A stretch of 64,000 nt of DNA from Methanomicrobiales archaeon HGW-Methanomicrobiales-3 (GTDB lineage Archaea; Halobacteriota; Methanomicrobia; Methanomicrobiales; Methanospirillaceae). The translations under genes and the position numbers were made by a program. The notes beneath the pieces are model-generated. The model searched no databases. It had not been told where the DNA came from and saw only the letters and a program-made list of their open reading frames with translations. Every line of letters starts with the position of its first letter. Position 1 is the first letter of the stretch. The DNA lies in contig PGYK01000002.1 of assembly GCA_002839605.1 (NCBI GenBank), positions 1 through 64,000 of the forward strand, written 5' to 3'. This document shows, piece by piece, positions 50,985 to 58,894 of this stretch.

Positions 50985-52109
50985 ATGAAACATTCGCTTC
51001 CGGGTTGCAGCCGGTATCTCCCTGCGGTTGTTCTCCTGCTGCTGCTCATCCCCTGCGCCTCTGCCTTTACAGTCTCGCCGGTCACTATCACCCCCTCGGG
51101 GGTTCTGAACCCGAATGATCCGGTCGAAGTCTCCTGCACGGTGTATGCGGCATCCGGTGTTGCATTCCCGTCCTATGATGATCTCCAGTTTGTCACAGAA
51201 CTCGACGACCCGGTCTGGTATTACACGGTCGTGGTCAATGGCGTGGAGAATGTCCGGCCTTCTGAACGGGGAAAGATCTTAACCATCAGCGGGTTTGAAC
51301 TCAACTACCTGAACAAAGACGAAGTCATTGTTAAGATGGTCTTGAAAGCTCATGTCCCGGCCACCGCGGCACCCGGGGCCAACAAGATGATGATGAAGAT
51401 CCAGGAGCTGGATGCGCGGAGCAATGTCCTTCCCTACTCGGTTGTTCAGGTGGATCACCTGATCGGCCTGCCAACCCCGACTCCTACCCCGGCATATGGC
51501 AGTATTGCGGTCACCTCCGATCCCTCCGGGGCGGGTGTGTACCTTGACAATGCCATCAAGGGCATAACCCCGGTCACGCTTGATAATGTCCAAAACGGGC
51601 AGCATACGGTTCTCCTGCGGCACGAAGGGTACCAGGATTTTTCAAGCCAGGTCACGGTCATGGGCGATCTCCAGTACATCAGTACCGTGCTTAACCGGCA
51701 TGCTGTGACAACGGTGACAACCAGTTCTGCGGGATCCACAACCACAACGGCACCCGGGACGACAGCAACGGCAACGCCATGGTCACCGCAACCTACTGCC
51801 ATCCCGACAACCGGGATCCTTTCCATCACCACCGCCCCTTCCGGGGCCCTCGTGTATATTGATGACCAGATGAAAGGAATAACCCCGGCAGTGATTCCTG
51901 GGTTATCCCCGGGCAGCCACAAAGTCCTCCTGATCCTGGACGGGTACGAGGATTTTAAAACAACAATCGAGATAACCCCCGGGACCACGTCAGAATTTGT
52001 GACCGGGCTCTCCCAGCGGAAGACATTGCCCGGGTTTAGCATTGTTGTGGCACTTCTGGCAATCGGGCTGACAGCCGGGCTGCTGCACCGGCGGATACGG
52101 AAGGAATAA
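50985..52109 (+). CDS. Secreted PEGA-domain protein with PGF-type C-terminal anchor
   Basis: 374 residues starting MKHSLPGCSRYLPAVVLLLL. A signal peptide (about 1-28) is followed by an Ig-like N-terminal part. Next come two PEGA repeats (SIAVTSDPSGAGVYLDN...GYQDF and LSITTAPSGALVYIDDQ...GYEDF) separated by a Thr/Ser/Pro linker. The tail LPGFSIVVALLAIGLTAGLL followed by RRIRK resembles a PGF-CTERM archaeosortase signal. It is probably exposed on the cell surface. TATA-like ATATTATAC lies about 30 bp upstream. Confidence 0.8.
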   Translation: MKHSLPGCSRYLPAVVLLLLLIPCASAFTVSPVTITPSGVLNPNDPVEVSCTVYAASGVAFPSYDDLQFVTELDDPVWYYTVVVNGVENVRPSERGKILTISGFELNYLNKDEVIVKMVLKAHVPATAAPGANKMMMKIQELDARSNVLPYSVVQVDHLIGLPTPTPTPAYGSIAVTSDPSGAGVYLDNAIKGITPVTLDNVQNGQHTVLLRHEGYQDFSSQVTVMGDLQYISTVLNRHAVTTVTTSSAGSTTTTAPGTTATATPWSPQPTAIPTTGILSITTAPSGALVYIDDQMKGITPAVIPGLSPGSHKVLLILDGYEDFKTTIEITPGTTSEFVTGLSQRKTLPGFSIVVALLAIGLTAGLLHRRIRKE

Positions 52110-52296
52110 TCCCCAACCCCCCTCATGCTTTTACCCGGTATCCGGTTTTTCCGGCACGGTATGCGCTGAAAATATTTCGCTATGGTGATGGTCTGAAAAA
52201 ACCTTCGTGTGGCACTCTTCAGGAAGGATCTTCTTTGCCATCCCGGTGCTTTATATTGCCACAACACCGACCTCATATCCGAAACTGCGTGGTATC

Positions 52297-52599
52297 ATGA
52301 CAGAAAAAACAGGACATTTCGAGAAAGGCGTCTGGGTGGAAGAACCCGCAGTACCGGAAAAGAATCCTGAAACGAAGATCGATCCAATCGATCTTCGTCT
52401 CGCTGCGGCAACGCGCCAGGTTCTCACTGCTTTAGACGATCTTGCTACGGCAACGCATGACCTGGTGACCACGGAAGAAGGAAAAAAACATATCGAAAAG
52501 ACCGTGAAAGACACAACAACCCAGGTCCAGAAGTCCTTTGATGAGATTCTCGCCCGGGCGAAAGTCGGGATGGACAAAGTGGTCGAGCCGAAAAAATAA
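52297..52599 (+). CDS. Small MTEK-GHFEKGVWVE family protein
   Basis: A 100-residue protein starting MTEKTGHFEKGVWVEEP. The first 17 residues are nearly identical to those of the protein at 53247-54089, and the rest aligns too (IDLRLAAATRQVLTALDDLA, ATHDLVTTEEGKKHIEKTVK, QVQKSFDEILARAKVGMDK). It is hydrophilic, helical and without membrane segments. No function is known. The motif looks like a conserved tag or binding site. An upstream in-frame extension contains no family sequence. Confidence 0.7.
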   Translation: MTEKTGHFEKGVWVEEPAVPEKNPETKIDPIDLRLAAATRQVLTALDDLATATHDLVTTEEGKKHIEKTVKDTTTQVQKSFDEILARAKVGMDKVVEPKK

Positions 52600-52659
52600 G
52601 TGCAGTGATCCATCACCCCTCCCCAGGTATTCTTTTTCTGGTGATTTTTTCATAAAAAA

Positions 52660-53045
52660 ACCGGGATCCGGTTTTTCAATGAAAACCGGTTCGCGATTTT
52701 TCCGGATTGATTGTTGATCGCGATCATGATCGCGATTGGATCTGTAAAATCGCGATCCGATAACGAAATGAAAAACGCTGATCGATTTTACGATCAAAAT
52801 CGCGTATCGAATTCCACAAAAAAATCGGGATCCGATTTTACGTTCCGTCAGTAATCGCGGTCAAAAAAGCGTTTTCCAATCGCTGCCCGATTTTGATCTG
52901 AAAATCGCTGATCGATTTTGCGATCAAGATCGCGATCCGATTCTGAAATGAAAATCGGTTCGCGATTATTTTGGATTTGTTTTTGATCGCGATCATGATC
53001 GCGATTGCAGTTTCAAAATCGGGATCCGGTTGCACATGATCCTGG
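52660..53045. repeat. Second GATCGCGAT/GGATCCGAT palindrome array
   Basis: About 385 bp between the two paralogous genes, made of A/T tracts and palindromic cores: GATCGCGATCATGATCGCGA twice (about 52716 and 52985), ATCGGGATCCGATTTT, ATCGCGATCCGAT, GCTGATCGATTTTGCGATC and TCGGTTCGCGATT. The units are imperfect and irregular. The cores match those at 21825-22190. It has no coding potential and no CRISPR-like spacing. Confidence 0.7.
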
Positions 53046-53246
53046 TTTGAAAACAATCCTCTTCCGGCTGCGGTGAGAAAATCCGGCAGGCAGGGGGAGA
53101 TAAACAGATTTGGATGAACCGCAGATGACGTGATGTTCCGGTGGTAAAAAGGTCAAATCCCCCGCTACGGTGCCTGGAACATATTCCATGTCAGTATTTT
53201 AATTATAAGAAAGAACGATCTCAATAATCAGGAATGCGTGATATCC

Positions 53247-54089
53247 ATGACCGAAAAACCAGGACACTTTGAGAAAGGAGTCTGGGTTGAGGACCTTCCT
53301 CCCCAGGTGACCCCCCAGCCAGACACAGATGCCATTGACCGGCGGCTTTCCGATGTTTCGAAGACGGTCAAATCATCGATCGACACGGTGATGACCGCCA
53401 CCCACAATCTCGTGGCCACCCCTGAAGGGAAACAGTACATTGAAACAACCATAAAAGAAGCACAGAAGCAGGTTCAGCACTCCTTCGATGCGCTTCTCAC
53501 CCGGGCAAAATCGGAACTGGATAAAACAAAGGCCGAGATTGAGAGAACCCGGGCGGAGCTGGATAAAAAAGTGGCCGAACTGGATAAATCTGCACTCGAA
53601 CCGGGAAAAATCAGGGCCGAACTGGACAGAAAAGTAGCCGAACTGAATGAAAAAGTGACTGCGCTGAATCGTGAAAAAACCAAACCCGAAAAGGCCGTTA
53701 CACCTCCGGCCAAATCCCCCTCAGCCTCAATAAAAACCAAATCCCAATCCGCAAAAGCAAAAACAACCAGGGCAAAAACCAAAACTCCCCCGGCTAAACC
53801 CAAAGCACAACCGGCAAAAACCAAATCAGCACCTGCAACGAAGACAACTCCTGCGAAGACAAAGGAGCCGGTAAAAGCGAAAACCCCCGAGGCTAAACCC
53901 AAAGCGCAACCGGTAAAAACCAAAACAGCACCCGCAAAGAAGACAACTCCTGCGAAGACAAAGGAGCCGGCAAAAGCGAAAAAGGCACCGGCCAAAGCAA
54001 AGGCCGCTTTGGCGAAATCAAAAACTCCGGCCGTTACAACTCCCAAAACAAAACCCAAAGCCAAACCCGGAAAAAAAGGGAAACGATAA
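53247..54089 (+). CDS. Histone H1-like Lys/Ala/Pro-rich protein with conserved N-terminal domain
   Basis: 280 residues. Residues 1-90 (MTEKPGHFEKGVWVEDL, RRLSDVSKTVKSSIDTVMTA, VQHSFDALLTRAKSEL) are the same family as the 100-residue neighbour. Residues 90-145 are a coiled coil of ELDK/AELD heptads. The last 135 residues are Lys/Ala/Pro/Thr repeats of the AKTKTPPAKPKAQPAK type, with two long near-identical copies around TTPAKTKEPVKAKTP and TTPAKTKEPAKAK. Such tails bind DNA or RNA without specificity, as in H1 or AlgP. GTGAT precedes the ATG. Confidence 0.78.
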   Translation: MTEKPGHFEKGVWVEDLPPQVTPQPDTDAIDRRLSDVSKTVKSSIDTVMTATHNLVATPEGKQYIETTIKEAQKQVQHSFDALLTRAKSELDKTKAEIERTRAELDKKVAELDKSALEPGKIRAELDRKVAELNEKVTALNREKTKPEKAVTPPAKSPSASIKTKSQSAKAKTTRAKTKTPPAKPKAQPAKTKSAPATKTTPAKTKEPVKAKTPEAKPKAQPVKTKTAPAKKTTPAKTKEPAKAKKAPAKAKAALAKSKTPAVTTPKTKPKAKPGKKGKR

Positions 54090-54090
54090 C

Positions 54091-54111
54091 ACCCCCTCTT
54101 TTTGCGGGGGA
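54091..54111 (+). terminator. Hairpin with internal T run after the H1-like gene
   Basis: CACCCCCTCTTTTTGCGGGGG directly follows the stop, with arms CCCCC and GGGGG around a T-rich loop. It is likely a transcript end or 3'-stabilising element, similar in type to the hairpin at 47643. Confidence 0.45.
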
Positions 54112-54166
54112 CATGCTGACCCGCACAAGGTACTGAACAACCCTGTTTTTTTACAAACTCTGCTGC

Positions 54167-54532
54167 TTACTCCCGTATCATTGTCAGCGTCATCCTGAAC
54201 CGCTGTTTTGCCTGAACAGCGTGAGGGATGTTCGCGGGCAGGATTATCATCCCGCCGGTTTTTACCGTTTGGGGCACGCCTGCAATCGACACTTCAGCTT
54301 CCCCGTCCGTCACATTCAGGATGGCATCGAACGGCGCAGAGTGCTCGGAGAGTCCTTCCCCTGCATCGAATGCAAACAGGGTGATGGTGCCGGTCTTTTT
54401 GAAGACGATCATCCGGCTTGCCACCGTCCCGTCCTGGTACTGGACGAGATCGTTCACCGTCAACACTTTCCCGATAAGTTCTTCGCGCTTCCTGTCAGCA
54501 GCAGATTTTTCTTCTGTTCCTGTATCTGTCAT
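54167..54532 (-). CDS. Cupin-domain protein
   Basis: A 121-residue protein with a single cupin fold. Motif 1 is around GEGLSEHSAPFDAILNVTDG and motif 2 is KTGGMIILPANIPHAVQAKQ, giving His/Glu-like metal ligands. It resembles small cupins annotated as ethanolamine- or stress-linked sensors in anaerobes. The function is unknown. The polar N terminus (MTDTGTEEKSAADRKREEL) is acidic and basic. It ends facing the H1-like gene and starts 81 bp from the transporter gene stop. Confidence 0.8.
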   Translation of the reverse strand: MTDTGTEEKSAADRKREELIGKVLTVNDLVQYQDGTVASRMIVFKKTGTITLFAFDAGEGLSEHSAPFDAILNVTDGEAEVSIAGVPQTVKTGGMIILPANIPHAVQAKQRFRMTLTMIRE

Positions 54533-54613
54533 AGGTTCCCTGTGTGATGAGTACGTGCGAAGGGGATAATATGCATATCCCTGTTCCGGGCCCCCTCTCC
54601 GTGTGGGGCGGTA

Positions 54614-55795
54614 TCAGAGTACAAGGGCCAGCCATGCCCAGTAAATCCCAAGCTGAATAATTGTCAGCGGCACCCCGGCCCGGGCAAATTCAAGGAACGT
54701 GAGGGTCTCGCCCTCCTTCTCCGCATTCTGGATGATGATGACATTGCTTGCCGCCCCGAGGATTGTCAGGTTGCCGGCTACCGTGCTGCCGGCTGCAAGG
54801 GCAGTGAGCTGTGCAGTTGTACCCCCGGCCTGCATAATGAGGGGTAAAAAGAGGGCAACGAACGGTACGTTCGAGATAAACTGGCTGACAATGACCGCAA
54901 GGCAGAGGATGGCCGGGACGGCTGTTACGCTGCCGGTGTCAATCAATGACTGGAAGAACCCGGAGTCCCAGACGCTCTGCATGAGGACAAACATGGCAGC
55001 AAAGAAGACGAGTGTCGGCCAGTCGATTGCGCGGAGCAGGTCAAACCTCTCTTTTGCAAGGAGGATCACGGGGGCAGCAGCGCAGAGTGCAATCAGCGGG
55101 AGCGAGAGGGAGATCTCCGTTCCGGTCAGGGATGCGAGGATCTTTCCTGCTGAGAGGATGAGGATGATCGCAAGCGAACATTTCGCTAATGTGGCGAGAT
55201 GGTTGTCAAAGGAGGGTGCCGGATCGACGGTTATTGTCGTGACAGCAGAGAATTCCCTGCCATAGAAAAAGCGCAGTACCAGGAAGGCTGCGCAGAGGCT
55301 GATGATGGTGGGGATGAACAGGTAAACCCCGAACGTGACAAACGGTGAAGACATCCCTGCGTCCACAGCCACGAGCAGGTTCTGGGGGTTTCCAATCGGG
55401 CTCATCACGCTGCCGGTTGTTATCGCAAACGCGAGCGCGAGGAGGAGGAGTTTTGGCTGGATGTGGTGCCGGGCGGCAAGCCCGAGCACCAGGGGCGTTC
55501 CGATGATGGCAATGGTATCATTCATCAGCAGCGCCGAGAGGAATCCCCCGCAAAAGAGGAGGGCAATGACCACCTGCTGACCGTTTTTACACCGGGAGAA
55601 AAACCGGTTGGCAATGACTGCAAGGTACCCGCTCCTGACCAGCGCTTCTCCGACAACAAACATGCCAAAGAGGAAGATCATCACGTCCAGATTGATTGCC
55701 CGGAGAGCAGCTGACGGCGTGATCTGGCCGGTCACCAGGACCGCCAGTGCTCCCCCGAGCATGATCTGCCAGATCCTGAGCCGGAACCTGCCCAC
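54614..55795 (-). CDS. SLC13/ArsB-NhaD superfamily transporter with unresolved N terminus
   Basis: 393 residues and about ten helices, with the superfamily motifs DVMIFLFGMFVVGEALVRSG, MNDTIAIIGTPLVLGLAAR, TTGSVMSPIGNPQNLLV and VSQFISNVPFVALFLPL. It is an anion, organic acid or Na+/H+ carrier in the membrane. The first usable start is GTG 55795. However, the frame upstream to 55862 reads QPAIIILAAVFLLIAIRQ, the first helix that family members normally have. No ATG, GTG or TTG precedes that part before the in-frame stop at 55865-55867. The gene may use a rare start or carry a 5' lesion. Confidence 0.75.
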   Translation of the reverse strand: MGRFRLRIWQIMLGGALAVLVTGQITPSAALRAINLDVMIFLFGMFVVGEALVRSGYLAVIANRFFSRCKNGQQVVIALLFCGGFLSALLMNDTIAIIGTPLVLGLAARHHIQPKLLLLALAFAITTGSVMSPIGNPQNLLVAVDAGMSSPFVTFGVYLFIPTIISLCAAFLVLRFFYGREFSAVTTITVDPAPSFDNHLATLAKCSLAIILILSAGKILASLTGTEISLSLPLIALCAAAPVILLAKERFDLLRAIDWPTLVFFAAMFVLMQSVWDSGFFQSLIDTGSVTAVPAILCLAVIVSQFISNVPFVALFLPLIMQAGGTTAQLTALAAGSTVAGNLTILGAASNVIIIQNAEKEGETLTFLEFARAGVPLTIIQLGIYWAWLALVL

Positions 55796-55957
55796 CTGGC
55801 GGATTGCGATGAGCAGGAAAACGGCGGCGAGTATGATGATTGCGGGTTGCGTACAAGAGTGGTACTATGTAGCGGGAGATGAGTTTTGGGGTACCCGTCC
55901 GCGTTCCCGGTATACGCTGCCAGAAATGGTCTGGACCCAAAGTCTAAAAAAACCGGA

Positions 55958-56638
55958 TTATTGGTTATTGACAACCCAGTGCAGGAGAATCCCGCGTTCC
56001 ATCTGTTTTGCTTCAAGAAGGGTAAGCCGGGAAAAATCCTCCTCTCTTGTGAACCCGGGTCCGTCGGCAAGGGTCGGAGCATCCCTGCCCCCGATAATGA
56101 TGTTGCCGATGAAGGTATAGATCTCGTCAACGAGACCGGCAGCCAGGAGGCCGGCGATGATGGTGCCCCCGCCCTCCACCATCACACGCTGGATGCCCAT
56201 GGTGCCGAGTTCTTCCATCAGTAGTGCGAGATCCACCTCCCCCTCACCGGCAACAATCACGGTAGCGTGTTCTTTCAGGTTTTCAACCCGTTGTGAATCA
56301 GCCCGGGCTGAAACCGCAACAATCCGCTTCCCCTCACCCTTATGGAGGATAGAAGCATCCGATGGGATGCGGGCAGTACTGTCGATCACGATCCGGACCG
56401 GGTGCTCGTTCTCTCCCCGGTCCCGCCGCAACTTACGGCACTCGTCAGCCTTGACGGTCAATGATGGATCGTCGGCAAGTACCGTGCCGATGCCGACCAT
56501 CACCGCATCGCAGCCGGCCTTGAGCCGGTCAACCCGGGCAAAATCAGATTGCCCTGAGATCTTAACCTGCCGACGCTCGCGGGTTGAGAGCTTACCATCT
56601 GCGCTCATGGCAACATTGACCACAACATACGGTCGCAT
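55958..56638 (-). CDS. 2,5-diamino-6-ribosylamino-4(3H)-pyrimidinone 5'-phosphate reductase
   Basis: A 226-residue archaeal RibD-C-type reductase starting MRPYVVVNVAMSADGKLSTR. It has DAVMVGIGTVLADDPSLTVK, RIVIDSTARIPSDASIL and RVMVEGGGTIIAGLLAAGLV, which form the NADPH and substrate sites. It reduces the ribosylaminopyrimidine to the ribitylamino form on the path to riboflavin and, in methanogens, to the Fo chromophore of F420. The deaminase domain of bacterial RibD is absent, as is normal in archaea. Confidence 0.9.
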   Translation of the reverse strand: MRPYVVVNVAMSADGKLSTRERRQVKISGQSDFARVDRLKAGCDAVMVGIGTVLADDPSLTVKADECRKLRRDRGENEHPVRIVIDSTARIPSDASILHKGEGKRIVAVSARADSQRVENLKEHATVIVAGEGEVDLALLMEELGTMGIQRVMVEGGGTIIAGLLAAGLVDEIYTFIGNIIIGGRDAPTLADGPGFTREEDFSRLTLLEAKQMERGILLHWVVNNQ

Positions 56639-56745
56639 AGCGGTACCGTGTTAGATCCGGATGATTATGAACCCACTGATTTTATTGGTATGGGGTCAAT
56701 CCGAGGGCATCTTAAAATAACAGGAACGCCAATGGCGAAGATAGT

Positions 56746-58536
56746 ATGGGTGAACGGGTCTTCCCGTTCGGAGGGCATTCGTTCTCCGAAACGGATCTGG
56801 TGCGGGGTTTTGTCATCTTCTCCCTGACGATCTGCTGTATCCTGATATCCGCCCTCGCCTTCTCGCGCCAGATCCCCTACATCAACTACCAGCTCTTCTT
56901 TATTCCCATCGTCTATGCCGCGTATTTTTATCCCAAACGGGGGATCTATGTTGCGGCAATCTCCGGGGTCGTGTACCAGGGAATCGGGTATTTTTACAGT
57001 TACCCGAATCCCGCGGCCATGCTCGGTGTAACCGCAGAAGCGCTCCTCTTTGTCATCACGGCAATCATCATTGCTTATTTCATCGAGAGAATCCGGAGCG
57101 GCGAAGCCCGGTACCGCACGGTTTTTGAGCACTCGCAGCTGGGAATTATTCTCTTTAACCGCGAAGGTTTCGCAATCCGGCAGACCAATGAGAAGTTCGC
57201 CGCCATGTTGAACTACTCAACGCAGGAGATTCTTGCCTCCACATTTTTGGATCTTTTCTTCATCGAACGGGAGAAAGAGCGTTTTCTTGAACGGATTGAC
57301 AAGAACCGGGAGACCGCAGATTTCGAGACCCGGTTTGCTTCCGCCGGAGGAGCTGCCTGCTGGGTGAACCTCTCATGGTGCATGATTGACGAGCACACGG
57401 TCAGTTGTACCGCAGTCAACATCAATGCCCGAAAGCTTGCCGAGAAACTCAATAATGACAACATGATGAAGTACCGGCAGCTGACCGAGAACTCCCCGAC
57501 CAGCATCCTCATCGTGCAGAACGGGATCATCCTGTATGCAAATCCCACCTTTGCAGAATTCTCCGGGTATCCTCCAGCCGAAGTGATCGGCAGGGAACTG
57601 GTCCGGTTCCTTGACCCCCGTGACCTGCACGTATTCTCCGAGTTTGTACAGCAATGGACGATCAAAAAACCCTTAGCCGCCCATGCCGAGTTCCGGTTTG
57701 TGAACAAAGATGAAGGTATCCGGGTTGCCGTCCTCTTTACCAACCCAATCGTCCATGCCAACAAACCGGCAACCATGATAAACCTCATGGATATCTCTGA
57801 AAAGCTCAGGCTTGAAGAGAAGATCCACCAGGACAACGAGCGGCGACGGGGGATCATTATCACCGTTGCACACGAGCTCCGCACTCCTCTCCAGCCCATC
57901 CTCGGGTACCTCAACCTGCTCATCTCTGACCCGGAGGGATTCGGGATTGTGGATGAGACAAAAAAGATCCTCGAACGCTGCCTGCTCAGCGTGGACCGGG
58001 AGCGGCAGATCATCAACCAGATGCTGGAACTCTCCGTCCTCGAAAGCGGAAAACTTCATTTGAGCCTGTCAGAATTCCCGCTTGAAGCGCTCGTTCAGAC
58101 CGTGCTCGATACCAGCGGGTATCACTCCAAGGCGGAAGTCAGCGTAACGATGCCGGAAGGTATTGTGATCATGGCTGACCGCGACCGGCTCTATAATGTT
58201 GTTGATTCGCTCCTCTCCAATGCGATTAACTACTCCAAGCCCCCGCGGAAGATCGAGATTAGCTACCGCATGGATACCGATGACGGATTCCATCACATCG
58301 CGTTCAGTGACAACGGGATTGGAATCCCTCCCGAGTCCATCGGCACCATCTTCGAACCGTTCCAGCTGGCCGATGCAGCAAAACTGTCCCGGAAGTATGA
58401 CCGTATCGGGCTCTCCCTCTCGATTGCCAGGAAAGTGGTGCAGATGCATGGCGGGGATATCACGGTCAGGAGTGTTGTCAACACCGGGAGCACGTTCACC
58501 ATCCACCTGCCAAAGGAGGTAACCGTTGATGCATAA
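56746..58536 (+). CDS. Membrane-bound PAS histidine kinase
   Basis: 596 residues. About four N-terminal helices (20-115) are followed by PAS about 120-235 and PAS about 240-350. HisKA has His376 in VAHELRTPLQPILGYLNL, and HATPase_c follows (SLLSNAINYSKP, DNGIGIPPESIG, RIGLSLSIARKVV). It is a complete orthodox kinase. TATA-like TTAAAATAAC about 28 bp upstream suggests a nearly leaderless mRNA. The response regulator gene overlaps its 3' end, so the two form a two-component pair. Confidence 0.92.
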   Translation: MGERVFPFGGHSFSETDLVRGFVIFSLTICCILISALAFSRQIPYINYQLFFIPIVYAAYFYPKRGIYVAAISGVVYQGIGYFYSYPNPAAMLGVTAEALLFVITAIIIAYFIERIRSGEARYRTVFEHSQLGIILFNREGFAIRQTNEKFAAMLNYSTQEILASTFLDLFFIEREKERFLERIDKNRETADFETRFASAGGAACWVNLSWCMIDEHTVSCTAVNINARKLAEKLNNDNMMKYRQLTENSPTSILIVQNGIILYANPTFAEFSGYPPAEVIGRELVRFLDPRDLHVFSEFVQQWTIKKPLAAHAEFRFVNKDEGIRVAVLFTNPIVHANKPATMINLMDISEKLRLEEKIHQDNERRRGIIITVAHELRTPLQPILGYLNLLISDPEGFGIVDETKKILERCLLSVDRERQIINQMLELSVLESGKLHLSLSEFPLEALVQTVLDTSGYHSKAEVSVTMPEGIVIMADRDRLYNVVDSLLSNAINYSKPPRKIEISYRMDTDDGFHHIAFSDNGIGIPPESIGTIFEPFQLADAAKLSRKYDRIGLSLSIARKVVQMHGGDITVRSVVNTGSTFTIHLPKEVTVDA

Positions 58537-58891
58537 GATCATGCTTGTGGAGGATGACCTGCAGATCCTGGAGATGATGGAGATCCTCCTCCAGAAGATC
58601 GGGTATGAACCGGTCCTTGTTCCCAATGTACTGGATGCGCTGGATCTGGTCAGGACCAATCCTCCGGATCTCGTGCTTCTCGATATCATGATGACTCCCA
58701 TCAACGGGTGGGAGTTTTTAGAGAAAGTGCGGGAGGAGTACCGTATCCACAATCTTCCCATCCTCCTCTTCACCGCATCGCCGGATGTTGCTGAGAAGGC
58801 AGCGATGCTCCGCGATCCCCACCTTGGCATTCTCCAGAAACCCGTCTCGCTCCCGGAACTCAAAGCCGGGCTTGAACGGTTCTTAAAATAA
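58529..58891 (+). CDS. Single-domain response regulator
   Basis: 120 residues, receiver only. D9-D10 is in MLVEDDLQI, phospho-acceptor Asp52 is in LVLLDIMMTP, Thr is in LLFTASPD, and Lys is in GILQKPVSLPEL. There is no output domain, so it must act by protein contact or as a phosphate relay. AAAGGAGGTAACC lies inside the end of the kinase gene and the ATG overlaps it by 8 bp. The kinase at 56746-58536 is the obvious partner. Confidence 0.93.
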   Translation: MHKIMLVEDDLQILEMMEILLQKIGYEPVLVPNVLDALDLVRTNPPDLVLLDIMMTPINGWEFLEKVREEYRIHNLPILLFTASPDVAEKAAMLRDPHLGILQKPVSLPELKAGLERFLK

Positions 58892-58894
58892 AGG

